DNA of 64,000 nt from Erodium maritimum (lineage: Eukaryota > Streptophyta > Magnoliopsida > Geraniales > Geraniaceae), in contig OY997594.1 in assembly GCA_963921825.1 (NCBI GenBank), forward strand, positions 59,071,675-59,135,674, in the 5' to 3' direction. Shown piece after piece: positions 1 to 11,510 of this stretch. The notes below the pieces were generated by a model that ran no database searches, was not told the origin of the DNA, and worked only from the letters and a program-made list of their open reading frames with translations. The translations under genes were made by a program, and so were the position numbers. Within the stretch, counting starts at the first letter, position 1; every line of letters starts with the position of its first letter.

Positions 1-125
1 TATATAAATAAATAGTAATAAAATGGTAAAATATCGGATAAAGTGCCTTAATTATGAACAATTTATAGAATTTTCTCTAGACTTGCGAGATCTTCCTCTT
101 TACCAAGGAAACCCTAGCCTCACCT

Positions 126-2160
126 ATGGCGGCCCCTACTCCTGCCGTTGATGTGACTCCTGCCTCCACCGTTAGTCATGTCTCATCGCAACCCCACGTG
201 GTGCAGCACACGCCATCTGTGCCACCACCACGCCCCTTATCAAAGCGAGACGGAATCGGAAGCCAAAGGCGTATATGGCTTTGGTCCTTCTCCCTCCATC
301 ATCTACAGGTACTCTCTCGACTCCACCACCAATGGTGTCCCCGATTTTTGTTCCGGATTCTTCCGAATCATTGGTGAAGCAACGACGGGGCCGTCCTCTC
401 AAGTGTAAACCCCTAACGTCTTCTCTAAGTCTGGTTAGGGTTCGTATGCTTTCCCTATCGACGGTCAATCATGCCGCCTCGTATCCATCTCGGGCTTCGG
501 CGATTGCTTCAGCTCCTCAACTGACACCAGAACCTCGAGCTCCTGGCACGCTGCAATCGACGTTGACTCCGCCACCTACGTTGTCCTGTATTCTTCTAAG
601 CGCCAAGGTGGAACCAGGGCTGCCGAGGTCGGCTATCCCGTCTGATTCTCCCACGAGGGAGGGAGGCTCTTCTGATCCGGTGGACAGTCGCCCTCTCTTG
701 TCCGAAACCCTAGCTTCAGCCCCAAGTTACGCTAGGGTTTTGGAGGTTTCCATCTCCGTCCCGACGCCTCCACTGATTAGAGATCCAGCTCGCGGGAAGG
801 CCGCTATGATAGATACGGAGAGGGAGGAACCGGGCCTGAAGGAACTAGGAGCCCTATGTGATAGGATCATCGTCCCCAGTGGTGATCGGGTTCCGGTGAT
901 TCTGGCGTTACTCTCTTCTCCGCCGAGAATGGTCCACCACCGTAGAGCTTTCAAGCTCAATGGCACCGGGACCGGCCCAAAGACGTCGGAGCTATCGGTG
1001 TCACTAGAGTCAAATCTGCTCAACATTCAGGATGGCCTCTCGCCATGCTCGCTGGAGGAGGATGAGGATGACGAGGTGGTGGTTGAGGTCTCGTACCTTC
1101 CTGTGAGCCCATCAGTTCTCACCCGACAATAGTTTGCCATAATGGGCAAAATGTGGACCACCAAGCCACCTCGCAAGGAGACCCTCCTATGTATGATCTC
1201 TCGGGCTTGGGGGAATCGGTCGAGGGCTTGGCTATCAAGGACATCGGTCTGTGGGTGTTCGGGTTCTATTTCGAAACAGCGGCGACACGATCATGGGTTC
1301 GGCGGAACGAGCCATAGTTCTTTGATTGTCGGCCCCTCATGCTGGCTGATTTGGATCCCATGGCTAGGGAGCCTCCGGCACTGGACCGCCTACAATTATG
1401 CGTGCACGCCCACAACCTCCCTCCGGTAGTGTGCACCAAGTCCACGGGAGAGACGGTCGGCTCGACGCTGAGAGCCTTATCCGCCACCAGTTACTGCTTC
1501 AATTTTGGGAATTCCTCGAGCCGGTTTGTGTCACTCTTACCTATACCAAACTTCTCGTGTTTTTCTTTAACTATGGTATGATTGGTCACATGATGGCTGA
1601 ATGTGATCGGGAGTTGGTGGGTAAGCCCAAACTGGACTCCTATGTCATGGAGTATCAAAAGGACTATCACCCGAAGACGTATGCGACGGACTAGGACGAT
1701 CAGACTCCCCGTCGACCAATGTCCTCGACTTCTGCACCTCAAGGTCCCTTGTCATGAGGTAGGGGCTCAATTGTATCCTCGGCTGCTACACCTCAGGGGG
1801 GTGATCCTTCGGCGGGTCTCTCAACCCCGGTTTGTTGACCTAGGCTAAAAGAACTTGGTGATCGGCCAACTTGTTAAGGGCAGTAAAGCCGACCCCCCAC
1901 GCCTGTCTGTGCACAGAGATAGAACTGGACTTGGAGCTGGAGCTGAGTCTAATGGTGGATCGGGAGGTGGGGGAGTGAAACGGGGTTCTGCTAGGGAACC
2001 CCGGAATGATCAAGACTGGGCTGAGAAGATGGCTCTAATGAAGGAATGAAAGGGATTCAGTGTTCTAGGACTGGCCCTTGGAGGGGTCCCTGGGAAGAGC
2101 TCTGCCACCCTTGGAAGCTGGTGTTAGTAGGTTCGGTAGCATTCTACAGAATATGCAGCA
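126..2160 (+). pseudogene. Decayed non-LTR retrotransposon ORF1-like region, copy A
   Basis: A 285-codon open frame (275-1132) encodes a Pro/Ser-rich protein with an acidic C-terminus. It is followed in shifting frames by pieces that resemble plant LINE ORF1 proteins (DUF4283 plus zinc knuckle): an LPPVVCTKSTGETVGSTL-like stretch near 1410-1470 and a degenerate knuckle ending in YGMIGHMMAEC near 1573-1608. The first cysteine of the knuckle is lost, and several frameshifts and stops separate the pieces. Such proteins bind nucleic acid in LINE ribonucleoprotein particles. The 3' flank (1700-2160) is similar to 3800-4240, so two diverged copies lie close together. A hAT-type element interrupts it at 2163. 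Assigning 275-1132 to the same element is an inference from its position. Confidence 0.55.
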
Positions 2161-2162
2161 GT

Positions 2163-2721
2163 TAGGGCTGAGCAAAAATCCGTCCATCACCGTAAACCGA
2201 CCATCTCCGGCCGTCCCCGTCACCGGAAAACCCGAAACCGACCTAACCACGGGCGGGTATGGGTTGGAAATAGGTGAACCAGCCTGGTCAACGGGTTTGA
2301 CCGGTTTTCACACCAAAAAACCGATCCTACCCAAACCGGCCGGTACGGTGTTTTTATATGATTATGAGGTATTAGTTGTAGGAATTGTTGTGCTTTGTTC
2401 GAATGTTTGAAGTATTTAAACTGAAATCAGTTTTATAATAGGCAGGTTTATGGAGTTAAGTTAAATTGTGTGGAATTAAGTTTGAGTTGTAGGAATTAAG
2501 TTGAATGTTTGAATGTTCATTTCAGTAGGCCCAATAAGAAGTCCATTGGGCCTGGGTTGGTTGGTTATAACCGTCTCCGGCCGATAGTGAGGACGGGCGG
2601 TTATCGGCCTTCTCTTTAGTGACCGGTGATGGGTATGGGTACGGGTTTTATGTAACCGGGAAAAACGGTTTGGGTAACGGGTTTGAGATTTTGGGCGGGT
2701 ACCGGCCGATGCTCACCCCTA
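2163..2721. mobile_element. hAT-type non-autonomous element (MITE-like), copy 1
   Basis: A 559-bp insertion flanked by a perfect 8-bp direct repeat, gcagcagt (2155-2162 and 2722-2729). The ends are TAGGGCTGAGC at the left and the inverse of TAGGGGTGAGC at the right, an 11-bp terminal inverted repeat with one mismatch. An 8-bp TSD with TAGGG ends is typical of the hAT superfamily. The interior is rich in ACCGG/CCGGT motifs and has no transposase. It is almost identical to 5076-5635. It sits in the 3' part of the LINE-like copy A, so it is younger than that sequence. Confidence 0.9.
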
Positions 2722-2930
2722 GCAGCAGTTAGGCATGACCTTGAGCAGCAGACACTAGTTTCATTGTTATTTACTTTTTGTTCGCCTTTATGGCTCCCTA
2801 ACAAATCGATTGTGTCAGTTTTTTTTGTCACAGAGTTATGAGTAGATAGACCTTAGGGGCTTTATACCATGTAATAGCTCTTCTATTGTAGTCAGAGGTT
2901 TCCTTGATACACTTCCTTTCTTAGATTGAA
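2722..2930 (+). other. 3' remainder of LINE-like copy A
   Basis: Continues copy A after the hAT element. It aligns by eye with 4240-4435 of copy B (shared cagttaggcatgac-like start, 'ttgttcgccttatggc'-like middle, and a 'taccatgtaatagctctt'-like segment). No open frame of note. Confidence 0.45.
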
Positions 2931-3595
2931 GTTTAATTGAATGAAATTGCATCTTTTAGTATAAAAATTATGTACAAATTTCACTTAAAATACCTTAACA
3001 ATCAAATTCATTTGGGGTACTTAACTTTCAAAATACGTAACTGTAGTCTTTTTCGTTCCTTTTTTTTTACGGAAAATGATCATATTGTAAAAACACATGA
3101 GCTTGCCTTTTTTTATCGACGAGGTTTTATTATCCATCAGTTCCAAAGGTTGGAGGCTGAGGATGCTGCAATTGCAACCAAATTACAGAGTTCTGAATAT
3201 GCAGAACGTTACGCCCAGTATAGGGGGAGGAAAGCTTTCTAGACATAGGCTAAAAAGAGATGAAAACATGATTATGCAGCAAATATTGACCCGGCTAGAC
3301 CATCCCTTTTGAAATAATTCTCCCTAATGCAAGAATGAAGATCTCTAATCCATTCTGTTACCGATAATTTGATCTTCAAAGCATACATGGCCTTGAATGA
3401 CTGAAATGTATTGATTTGAATTTTCCTGGAAAAAATTTCCCAATCAACAACCGTTGAGTTGAAGATGAGATAATTTCTTGCGAGCCAAGTTTCCCAGAGA
3501 TTTTACAAAAATGAAAAACTTCGTGTGACCTAATTTGTTAACCTAAACCCCTCTATTCTTTTCTCTCATCCACCATTTATTTTAGCCCATGAACA
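2931..3595. other. Unassigned stretch with one exon-like open segment
   Basis: AT-rich, with no recognisable mobile element. A plus-strand segment at about 3140-3240 reads QRLEAEDAAIATKLQSSEYA and ends in RKAF before a stop at 3240. Its charged, helix-like composition looks like coding sequence, and a possible splice acceptor lies just upstream (ccatcag). I do not recognise the protein, and it may be a captured exon fragment. Confidence 0.25.
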
Positions 3596-3599
3596 ACTC

Positions 3600-4440
3600 T
3601 TTCCTTCAACTACCCCTACGTTGAAGCCTCTTGCTATGCTTCAAGGAATTCCAGGACCTGGTCCGGTGCTCTCTCACCTACACCAAATTGCCAATGTTGT
3701 GTGGGAATTATGGTTGTATTGTTCATGGTCTGTAGGCATGTGATAGGGAGGTACCATGGGTCCTTCGTTTTGACAGGTCACTACTAGAGTTCCATCAAGA
3801 CATGAAGACCAGGTTGTGTGCAACTGATTGGGGGCAAGCAACACAACATCCCCTATGTTTCGACCCACTTATCTCGGCTATCCCACCTAAGACCCCATCA
3901 TCACGAGGAAGGGGGTCAATTGTAACCTCGCATATCCCACCTAATCCTCAGGACGTGGTGGGTCAATGGGGAAGGCCTATGGTATCGAATGCACCTCCTG
4001 GGTTTGAGACTGTCCCATCTGAGACGCTGCTCCCAGGTAGAACATGCCAGAAGATGGACACTGTAGGAGATACCCGGGAGGATCAGTCGAGGGGTAGGAA
4101 GCAGCCCCGCTAGGAGGGATGAAAGGAATTCATGGCTTTAGGGACTGGCCTTGGGATGGGTTCCGGGTAAGAGCCTAGCCTCCCTTTGAAACTAACGAAT
4201 GCATGTTCGATCGCACTCTATAAAGTATGCGGCGTTTAGGCAACACTTTGAGCAGTATTCATCGGTTTCGTCTTAGTTTATTTTTAGTTTGCCTATATGG
4301 CTTTTCCAACACCGTTTATAATATTTCATTTGTCCTAGAGTTTTTTTGTGAACAAATCTTCTGGGGATCTATACTGTGTAATGATTCTCTTTATATTTTA
4401 ATGAAATACCTAGACCTTTCAGTACAAAAAACTTAAAAAA
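3600..4440 (+). pseudogene. Decayed non-LTR ORF1-like region, copy B
   Basis: A diverged relative of copy A. A LSYTKLPMLCGNYG-like segment near 3680-3720 matches the zinc-knuckle region of copy A. A 103-codon frame (3802-4113) is followed by a segment (4119-4240) resembling 2050-2160, and the 3' tail (4240-4435) resembles 2730-2910. It is full of stops. Unlike copy A it has no hAT insertion. Confidence 0.5.
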
Positions 4441-5067
4441 ATCTGGTTTTTTTTATAATTATTATATTCATATAAATTATTTAATAAACTAAAATTATAA
4501 AATATCAGATTAAATCTATTATTTTTAAATATATCTAAATATTTATATATTCATTAAAATATAGTTTTATTTATTTTTAGAGTTATTTGTTCTGAATGTT
4601 ACGCCTTCTCCGACAACAGTTATTTTTCTCAAACCACTGTTTGTCATCTCTAGTACAACTTTGTTTCCCATCCATAAACCCCCCAAAAAGAATCTAAAAC
4701 AAATCTGATAATTTTGTTCAGATCTTCATCCACAAAACGAAACCATAAATCCAAACATCTACCGATTCGTCTTATCATTTCATCTGAAACTGAAACAAGG
4801 AATTGTGGATGTCGCCAGAATCCATAGAGTTGTAGTCGCAGACTAGATCTGACGATGGAGCTTTAACCCTCGGATCATATACCCGAATTGTGTGGATTTG
4901 CTCACCAGAACGGTTAGAAATAGATATAGCATATGAGCAGATAAAGATGAATCAATAACAGCTTGCGATGACATTTTTTCTAACGTAGAAGAAGATGAAT
5001 GAGGAAAGAGGACTATTAGTGGAGATGATGCTAAGAATTAGAGAGAAGGAGTTTGGATAATATATTA
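4441..5067. other. AT-rich stretch, nothing recognised
   Basis: Very AT-rich to about 4600, then ordinary sequence. No open frame, terminal repeat or known domain was seen. It ends at the TSD of the second hAT element. Confidence 0.4.
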
Positions 5068-5075
5068 GTTATGTT

Positions 5076-5635
5076 TAGGGCTGAGCAAAAATCCGTCCAT
5101 CACCGTAAACCGACCATCTCTGGCCGTCCCCGTCACCGGAAAACCCAAAACCGACCTAACCACGGGCGGGTATGGGTTGGAAATAGGTGAACCAGCCTGG
5201 TCAACGGGTTTGACCGGTTTTCACACCAAAAAACCGATCCTACCCAAACCGGCCGGTACGGTGTTTTTATATGATTATGAGGTATTAGTTGTAGGAATTG
5301 TTGTGCTTTGTTCGAATGTTTGAAGTATTTAAACTGAAATCAGTTTTATAATAGGCAGGTTTATGGAGTTAAGTTAAATTGTGTGGAATTAAGTTTGAGT
5401 TGTAGGAATTAAGTTGAATGTTTGAATGTTCATTTCAGTAGGCCCAATAAGAAGTCCATTGGGCCTGAGTTGGTTGGTTATAACCGTCTCCGGCCGATAG
5501 TGAGGACGGGCGGTTATCGGCCTTCTCTTTAGCGACCGGTGATGGGTATGGGTACGGGTTTTATGTAACCGGAAAAAACGGTTTTGGGTAACGGGTTTGA
5601 GATTTTGGGCGGGTACCGGCCGATACTCACCCCTA
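5076..5635. mobile_element. hAT-type non-autonomous element (MITE-like), copy 2
   Basis: A 560-bp near-identical copy of 2163-2721 in the same orientation. It is flanked by a perfect 8-bp repeat, gttatgtt (5068-5075 and 5636-5643). Ends are TAGGGCTGAGC and the inverse of TAGGGGTGAGT. The two copies differ at only a few bases by eye, so the family was active recently. No transposase is encoded. Confidence 0.9.
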
Positions 5636-5643
5636 GTTATGTT

Positions 5644-6160
5644 AGTCATAGAGGTTAGGTTAGGCCAACCAAGAATAGTTTTGGTATTTTTAAAAAGTCA
5701 AGAATAAAAATGGATAAAATTAGATGAAAAATGTTATTAAAAGATATACATACGTTAGAATAGTCATCCATAGTTTTCAAATATTAGAGTAGACAAAGTG
5801 ATATAAACGTATAAGTTTGAATAATCATGTGTAATTATCCTAAAAAATAATTGTTATCAACACAATCTTATACAAAAGGCATTCGTTTAACAAATATGGA
5901 TTGAGTTTTAATTAATTGAAACTAATTAAAAGAAATATGTCCCGGTGTAACCGATTAAAAACCGGTATCAATAATTCTGTATTCCGTTAGGTTTTCGATT
6001 TTACTGACAGTTTCGATGATTCGAGATATGGGAAAGGGCGCGGGTACCAGTTGACCGGCCGTACCCACTCGTTGATCCATTACATGTAACAGTGTGAGTG
6101 AGTGAGTTGAGAATCGAGATGGTGCAAGAAAGAAAGTATGATAGAGTTGAGATGGTAGAT
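5644..6160. other. Stretch downstream of the truncated ABCG gene, no exon seen
   Basis: On the minus strand this should hold exon 6 onward of the PDR transporter, but no further ABC-transporter coding sequence was found. Part of it (5940-6070) has paired ACCGGT/AACCGG motifs like those in hAT-type elements, so an unrelated insertion or deletion may have removed the rest of the gene. Confidence 0.35.
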
Positions 6161-6691
6161 ACCTCCTCGGCTGCCAACACCCTGACAACGAGCTGAAAAG
6201 TCGAGTGTTTCCCTGACAGTCATCTCGGGAATATGAAGGTCATATTGACTTATGTATGCGGATGTTTTTTGCGGGACAAACTCCTCCAGCTTGTACCCAT
6301 TGTAGGAAACTTCACCCGACACCTATTTAATATTTATGAAGACACTAATAAATATCACACACGAGAGGTAATAGGTATATTTACTATATTTGCATTTTGA
6401 ATATCAGTATATATATAAACCTTGAGAGAGTGGTCCAAATTTCCTGAGAGAGCCTTCAAAAGAGAAGTCTTCCCGCAAGCAGGGGGGCCAAGCAAAAGCG
6501 TCATCCTGCATCACATGAGTAATATATAAGAGTTACTCCATGTCCTAACCCCCACCTTTCGTTTATTACTCAATCCTAACCCAAACAAACGTAAATTATC
6601 ATGTAGTAACGGTGACCGTAACTTTGATATTTTCCGTCCAGAAGTTTAACGGCCGTTTAGTGAATAACAGGAAAAGTTGATAGTTCAGAAT

Positions 6692-6782
6692 TATGATCCG
6701 AGAATAAACGAAAAAGTTTACGTTATCATTTAAGAATAAACGAAAGGTCTACGTTATGATTTGAGAATAAACGAAAAGTTGA
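6692..6782. repeat. Three tandem ~31-bp repeats in ABCG intron 3
   Basis: Three consecutive imperfect units, each containing gagaataaacgaaa- or aagaataaacgaaa-type cores followed by a gttacgtt-like end. They lie in the intron between exons 3 and 4 of the transporter fragment. Confidence 0.7.
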
Positions 6783-6963
6783 ATTTTCCATTTTAGGAAA
6801 GTTTTAGAACACGTAACAAACATGCGACTGGTATTTCACGGCGTTAGTCACACTTAACCGATTTTGATACATTTTGACATTGACAAAAACCTGTTATTAT
6901 CTGATATTTTTCATATACGTGAGTTTATGATTTGATATTTGATTTTAATACGAGTTCCTTCTA

Positions 6964-6987
6964 ATATATATATATATATATATATAT
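6964..6987. repeat. (AT)n microsatellite
   Basis: Twelve uninterrupted AT dinucleotides in the same intron. Confidence 0.95.
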
Positions 6988-7357
6988 TGGTCAACCGTCA
7001 ATGATGATGCTTGTTAATTAGTGTTTTATTGAGTAATATAATACAAACCTTCCAGGGTGTATGATACCACTGACATCAGTCATGATGCTTATCTTTGCTT
7101 GTGTTGACTTGGAACCTGCTAGCCTGGTGAAGCCCTGAAGCATGCAGTATCCAATTGTTTGTTTAGAATGTGAGGTTTGAAAATCGATCATCCAATTGTT
7201 TAGAATGTGCTTACAGAAAGAACAGAATTCCAGAGGGTAGGGAGGGGCCTTCCACCAACTATTTCACATTCCGCTTCCACGCACAGGTTTTGAAATCTGA
7301 CCTCAACACTAGGCGACTTCACTCCAACTCTGCGCAAATACAAGCACAATAGGTTTT

Positions 7358-7386
7358 TTATCAGCGAAAGCAAATTGAAATTATCT
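7358..7386 (-). repeat. Short retroposon 3'-tail remnant in ABCG intron 1
   Basis: A 24-nt segment (atcagcgaaagcaaattga and onward) is shared with the 3' tail of the retroposon at 54028-56055 and is preceded by a T-run (poly-A on the minus strand). It fills much of the 81-bp intron 1. Probably a severely 5'-truncated non-LTR insertion. Confidence 0.45.
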
Positions 7387-7763
7387 TCTGAATACTATAC
7401 TGTATGTAACCTGTCCATTCTCTTGCGGATGTTGCGGAGCAAGTTGAGATTGTCATGATCTATGTGTTTGATAAGCTTCTCCATAAACAAGTGCCGCTCT
7501 GGAGCTCCCAGCTTGGTGACATCCATGACCTTCTTCCCTTTATCGTCAGGGTCTTGGTTGTCGAAGAGGGATGATCTGAGGCGCTGATAGGTGGGCAGCC
7601 TCTCAATAGCTGCCCACTGAAGGTGGTATTCCTCGTCATGCCACGAACTCGAACTCGATCTCGAGTTCGAGTTCCGCCCTAGGGACAAGGTTGACCTCAA
7701 GCTCCTTCCTAGCTCTATTCTCAGAGACTCTATCTCATCCGCCCCACCCAATATCTCAGCCAT

Positions 7764-8325
7764 ATTCACTTTCACCACACGGACACACTCCTTCTCATTG
7801 TCTTTTATATAACCAAGGTTTCTGTATGCGCCTCCTTTTCCTTTTAAAATGCCTCCACTCTCAATCATGCTGTACTCTCTAGCTATGTAATTGTAAGAAA
7901 AGGCTTTGTTGACCTCTAAATTTCCATCCGACTTGTTCTCACCTTTCGTTTTCATGCCAACTCAACTCAATACCTTACATGATGCTGATACGATCTTCGG
8001 CTATTACCAGCACAATCCATTACATGATATTCAACTACTGCACCGATCACATGATTCATATTACACCTTATTATAATCAACAAATCATATTTAACAAAAC
8101 CCCGTTGCCAACACATTCAAATCCTAAAATATATGTTGCTTCTAGCCTTGTATGTCAGGACAAGTTATCTAAAATCACTTCTCCACTCTCACGGATACAT
8201 GCACAAATTTACGAGCTAATAGAGTCTTATCTTGATAAAGTTGTCGGTGTTGCCATTTCCTTAGGAACAATAGTTTAGTTATGGGTAGTTTTCCAATACT
8301 AGGACTCTATTATTAAGAGTCCTCT
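7764..8325. other. Upstream flank of the ABCG fragment
   Basis: Contains the in-frame upstream extension of exon 1 (to 7955) and then AT-rich sequence where the promoter would lie. No convincing TATA element or other feature was singled out. It ends in a T-run that marks the 3' tail of the LINE on the minus strand. Confidence 0.4.
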
Positions 8326-9804
8326 TTTTTTTTTGGAGATAAAAGGGACTTTGAATTACTGATCAGAATGAATGATATACTGGAGTGCATCCGGGAGATC
8401 CCCAGACCACTGAAGAACAAGCGTAAAACGAGTCCCCAACCTGTTTGATTGGTATCTGGAAAGATGGGCCCACCAACATTGATAGTCATGGTGCTAATCG
8501 GGGGTGGAGCCCATCTTGATGACCAGCGCGGTATGGATATGTGGGGGTGTCGGGTGCCGACATTAGCCTCTCTACAGGCCCAGAGGGTAGCTGTTGCAGT
8601 GGAGACAACATTCCACACCAGGGCATTCCTGGCTATCCAGATTCCCCAAAGAAGGGTGAGAACTTCTGCCATACGAGCCATGAAACTACCGGCCGAAACT
8701 GATAGCCACCATGTCTCAATATCCAAGCCCAAATTACCCCTGGAGCTCCTCCGAACTCCCTCCAACAGACTTTAGCAAAACCACATGAGATAAAAAGGTG
8801 TGTCACCGATTCCTATTCACAATCACAAATATCACACATCGGGTTCGCCGGAACATATCGACGATTAAGGTTGGTCCCTACTTGAAGGGTATCCGATAAG
8901 AAACGCTAGAGAAAGACCTTATACCGAGGAGGAGCCGGTATATCACATATAGAGGCCCATAAGACCGCTTGTGCTTGGTGGTTCGCATGTTGTCGCCTCT
9001 GGGACAGTTCATGATATCCTGTTTTGGAAGTATATACCTCATGTCTATCCTTAGCCCAAGACCATTCATCTATTCCTCTTCGATCCGACAGGGGTACTTG
9101 GAGAATATTCGTCGAATCCTCTGGCTGGAATAATTTCCCAATCAGTGGGCATCCCAACATCGAGATCTCGGTATCATAACTCTCGCCACCGTAGCACCTA
9201 GCAAAACCTCCGATATGGTCTGTATTTCGACCGGCGGGCCTATGAGCCAGGGAGTATGCAAAATCTGGGTGTCCCTATCATCCCCAATAGCCACTTTGAG
9301 GCCCTCCCAAAGCAACGTTTGAGTGGAGAATATGATAGATCCAGTAAAACTCGAGTTCTGACCTAATGTCGCTTGAAGAAAATCCACCTTGGTAAAATAG
9401 CGAGCTTTCAGGACTGTAGTAACCAACGCATGCGGTCTATGAATAAGGCCTCACGCATGTTTCCCGAGTAACGTCGTATTGGAGTCATGGAGGTGCCGAA
9501 ACGTCATCCATCCTATGTCCTTTGGCCAACACAACCTTTCCTAATCCTGTCAGATTATCGGTTTCTGTGACTCCCCCCCCCCCCACCCACCAAAATTTAG
9601 CCAACGCAATGTGTATACGGTTAATAATACCCTTCAGGACTCAAAAAATAAACATAACATACATTGGTATGGCTGTGAGGACTTATCGAATTATGATCTT
9701 TCGACCTGCTGAGGAAATGAGCTCGCCATCCCAAGACTGGATCCTGGTTGTAATTCGGTCGCCCACATAAGCCATTGTCGCGTTTCGATCTCGGCTATCA
9801 TGTT
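8326..9804 (-). pseudogene. LINE ORF2 C-terminal remnant (RT end, zf-RVT, RNase H-like)
   Basis: Read on the minus strand, fragments in shifting frames follow the order of a plant L1-type ORF2. They are an RIQSWDGELISSAGRK segment (near 9700), an ALAKFWW segment (near 9590), VLKARYFTKVDFLQA (near 9400), IPLS-like/WSWAKD (near 9070), then LWGIWIARNALVW and a TNQTGWGLVLR segment like the RNase H domain (8650-8430). The T-run at 8326-8334 is its poly-A tail. There are many stops and frameshifts, and a C-run at 9571-9584 is one shift site. The N-terminal side continues at 18275-18535 beyond the copia element inserted here. Confidence 0.8.
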
Positions 9805-9809
9805 GGGCA

Positions 9810-11497
9810 TGTTAGTCTTAGTGCCCGTAGTTCAATCCTAAATGTCCAAATGTATATATCATCGTTAGCAATAAAATTAAAGCGGCTTTATATTACTTAT
9901 GTGTTGGAGTAATATATCGATGTGTGCTCTGATCTATGCCCACCATGCGAATAGAACCATAGATCGAGATAGATCACACTCGATGGGTCCCTAGTCAACA
10001 AAGCTTCACTAGAAGCGACTAGTATGAAAGATGGCTCTTTATGGCTTACGTTCTGTTAGTCATTGGAATGGGATTCCGGAGTCTGATCATAGATATCATG
10101 TGGGACATGATATTGGACGACCCGCCCTGAATATGTGCCATAGATTAAGTCATGAACATATTCAGTGTTGTAGCTTGTCATGTATCCTTAGACCAAGGAG
10201 TCTTTGTGATCGCTATGTAGTCAACAACTGAGTTTGACCTGAGCCTAACGTTGTCCGTAACAGGGCTTCCATAACGGCCAGGATTGGCTTGGGGACGGGC
10301 TACATGAGTGACACGAAAGACGGCTAAGGGATTTATCCCTCATACTAAGGTATGGGAAAGATATCGGTTCTCGGCCACTTGATCGAGAGTGACTGGAAGA
10401 ATAGCATGGCCATGCACATGATACTGGGTATCATATCTTCAGTCATCTCACATATCAAGGAACGGTGATTGAGAATAATAAGGATGTCGGCTCTATGCCT
10501 TATCTCAATCAGGATATCGGAGATAAAAGGATAATGACAGGGACGACGGAAAGGTTAGAATCGACAGGGTCGATTCGTTATGTAGTGTCAGGCAATACTA
10601 AAGTCTCGTTAGTTGCCACTTAAATAGGATCAAGTAAAATGGGATTTTACGTTGATCTATTGACATGCATAAACCTAAGGGTCACACCGGAGGATGAAAC
10701 TCATTGACACATTTATGGAGAATGGCCAAAAGGGAGTTGTCTCGGGACATGACCAAAACTGGGTTTTGGGTCATGTGCCCGTAAGTGAATAGGACTTTAC
10801 GGATCGAGACAAGGCTTGGAGTCTTGGGATTGATCGCGTCGGATAATGTTGGACATTTCCGGTATGGAAGGCATGGAGGCGATGAGCGAATCACGGGACC
10901 TCGTTGGAAATGGTCACGGGCCATGTTCCAAGAGGCCCATGAAAGGCCCATGCAACCAAGGCCCATGGAACTAATTAATCAAGTCTTGATTAATTAGTAC
11001 TAAGTAAGCAAGACAAGGATTAAGGTGTTGGTGATTCACCACCTAACCCAATCTTGTCTTGCCATACTTTGTCCTATTTACACCTTACTTGACACCATAC
11101 TTGTCCCATGCCTTTAGTTGGACAAGTATGGGTTTTGTTATGTTTAATTCATCTTTTTTCAACATAACAAACAAAAGACAAGAATAGGAAACACATTTTC
11201 TCTCCCTCTTCCATGGCCATTTCGGGTTTGGCTAGTTTCCTCCTCCATTTTTGTGTTCTTGAGTCCTCAAAGAGAAGAACTACGTGGCTTTGATTCCCAT
11301 GTGGATATGTAGGCGTCTTGGAGACTCAAGCCAATCATTCGTTAACCGGTGTTCTTGTTTTGGTAAGAACTAGTGCTGAATTTTTCTCTTGTTAATCCAT
11401 TCTTTGTTAGTTGTTTCATGGTTCTAATTGTCTCTTGGTTTTCATTGATTTTCCGCTGCGAGTTGGTTCATCTCCAACCTTACCTCGAGACCCAACA
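9810..11497 (+). repeat. 5' LTR of copia element 1
   Basis: 1688 bp, starting TGTTAGTCTTAG and ending CCCAACA. It matches 16587-18274 except at two positions seen by eye. Short open frames inside (for example 10031-10231 and 10682-10966) recur in the other LTR and are not genes. Confidence 0.97.
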
Positions 11498-11498
11498 G

Positions 11499-11510
11499 TG
11501 GTATCAGAGC
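11499..11510 (+). other. Primer binding site of element 1
   Basis: TGGTATCAGAGC, one base after the LTR. This is the initiator-tRNA-Met complementary site used by most plant copia elements. Confidence 0.95.

Larger units (their letters stand above)
6163..7763 (-). pseudogene. PDR/ABCG full-size ABC transporter, 5' fragment (exons 1-5)
   Basis: Five exons with GT-AG splice sites: 7763-7411, 7329-7215, 7134-7049, 6505-6421 and 6322-6163, all in consistent phase. Together they encode about 265 residues of a protein normally near 1,400. Seen in order: [14 protein letters not shown] start, [17 protein letters not shown] (PDR N-terminal motif), [12 protein letters not shown], the Walker A exon [19 protein letters not shown], and [23 protein letters not shown] proteins are plasma-membrane exporters of hormones and secondary metabolites. 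The second Walker A glycine is alanine here (GPPACGKT instead of GPPGCGKT). The open frame extends upstream to 7955 without a stop, but Met 7763 fits the family start. It looks closest to the ABCG31/PDR3-type group (inference). No exon follows exon 5, so this is a truncated gene or duplicated fragment. Confidence 0.85.

Noticed and set aside
172-1026. Minus-strand frames opposite the ORF1-like region
   Set aside because: Shadows of the plus-strand 285-codon frame; no domain recognised.
5389-5649. 86-codon frame inside a hAT-type element
   Set aside because: Not preserved as a frame in copy 1 (where the overlapping frame differs), and no transposase similarity.
10031-10966. Short open frames repeated exactly at 16808-17743
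   Set aside because: They lie inside the two LTRs of element 1; duplication of the LTR explains the identity.
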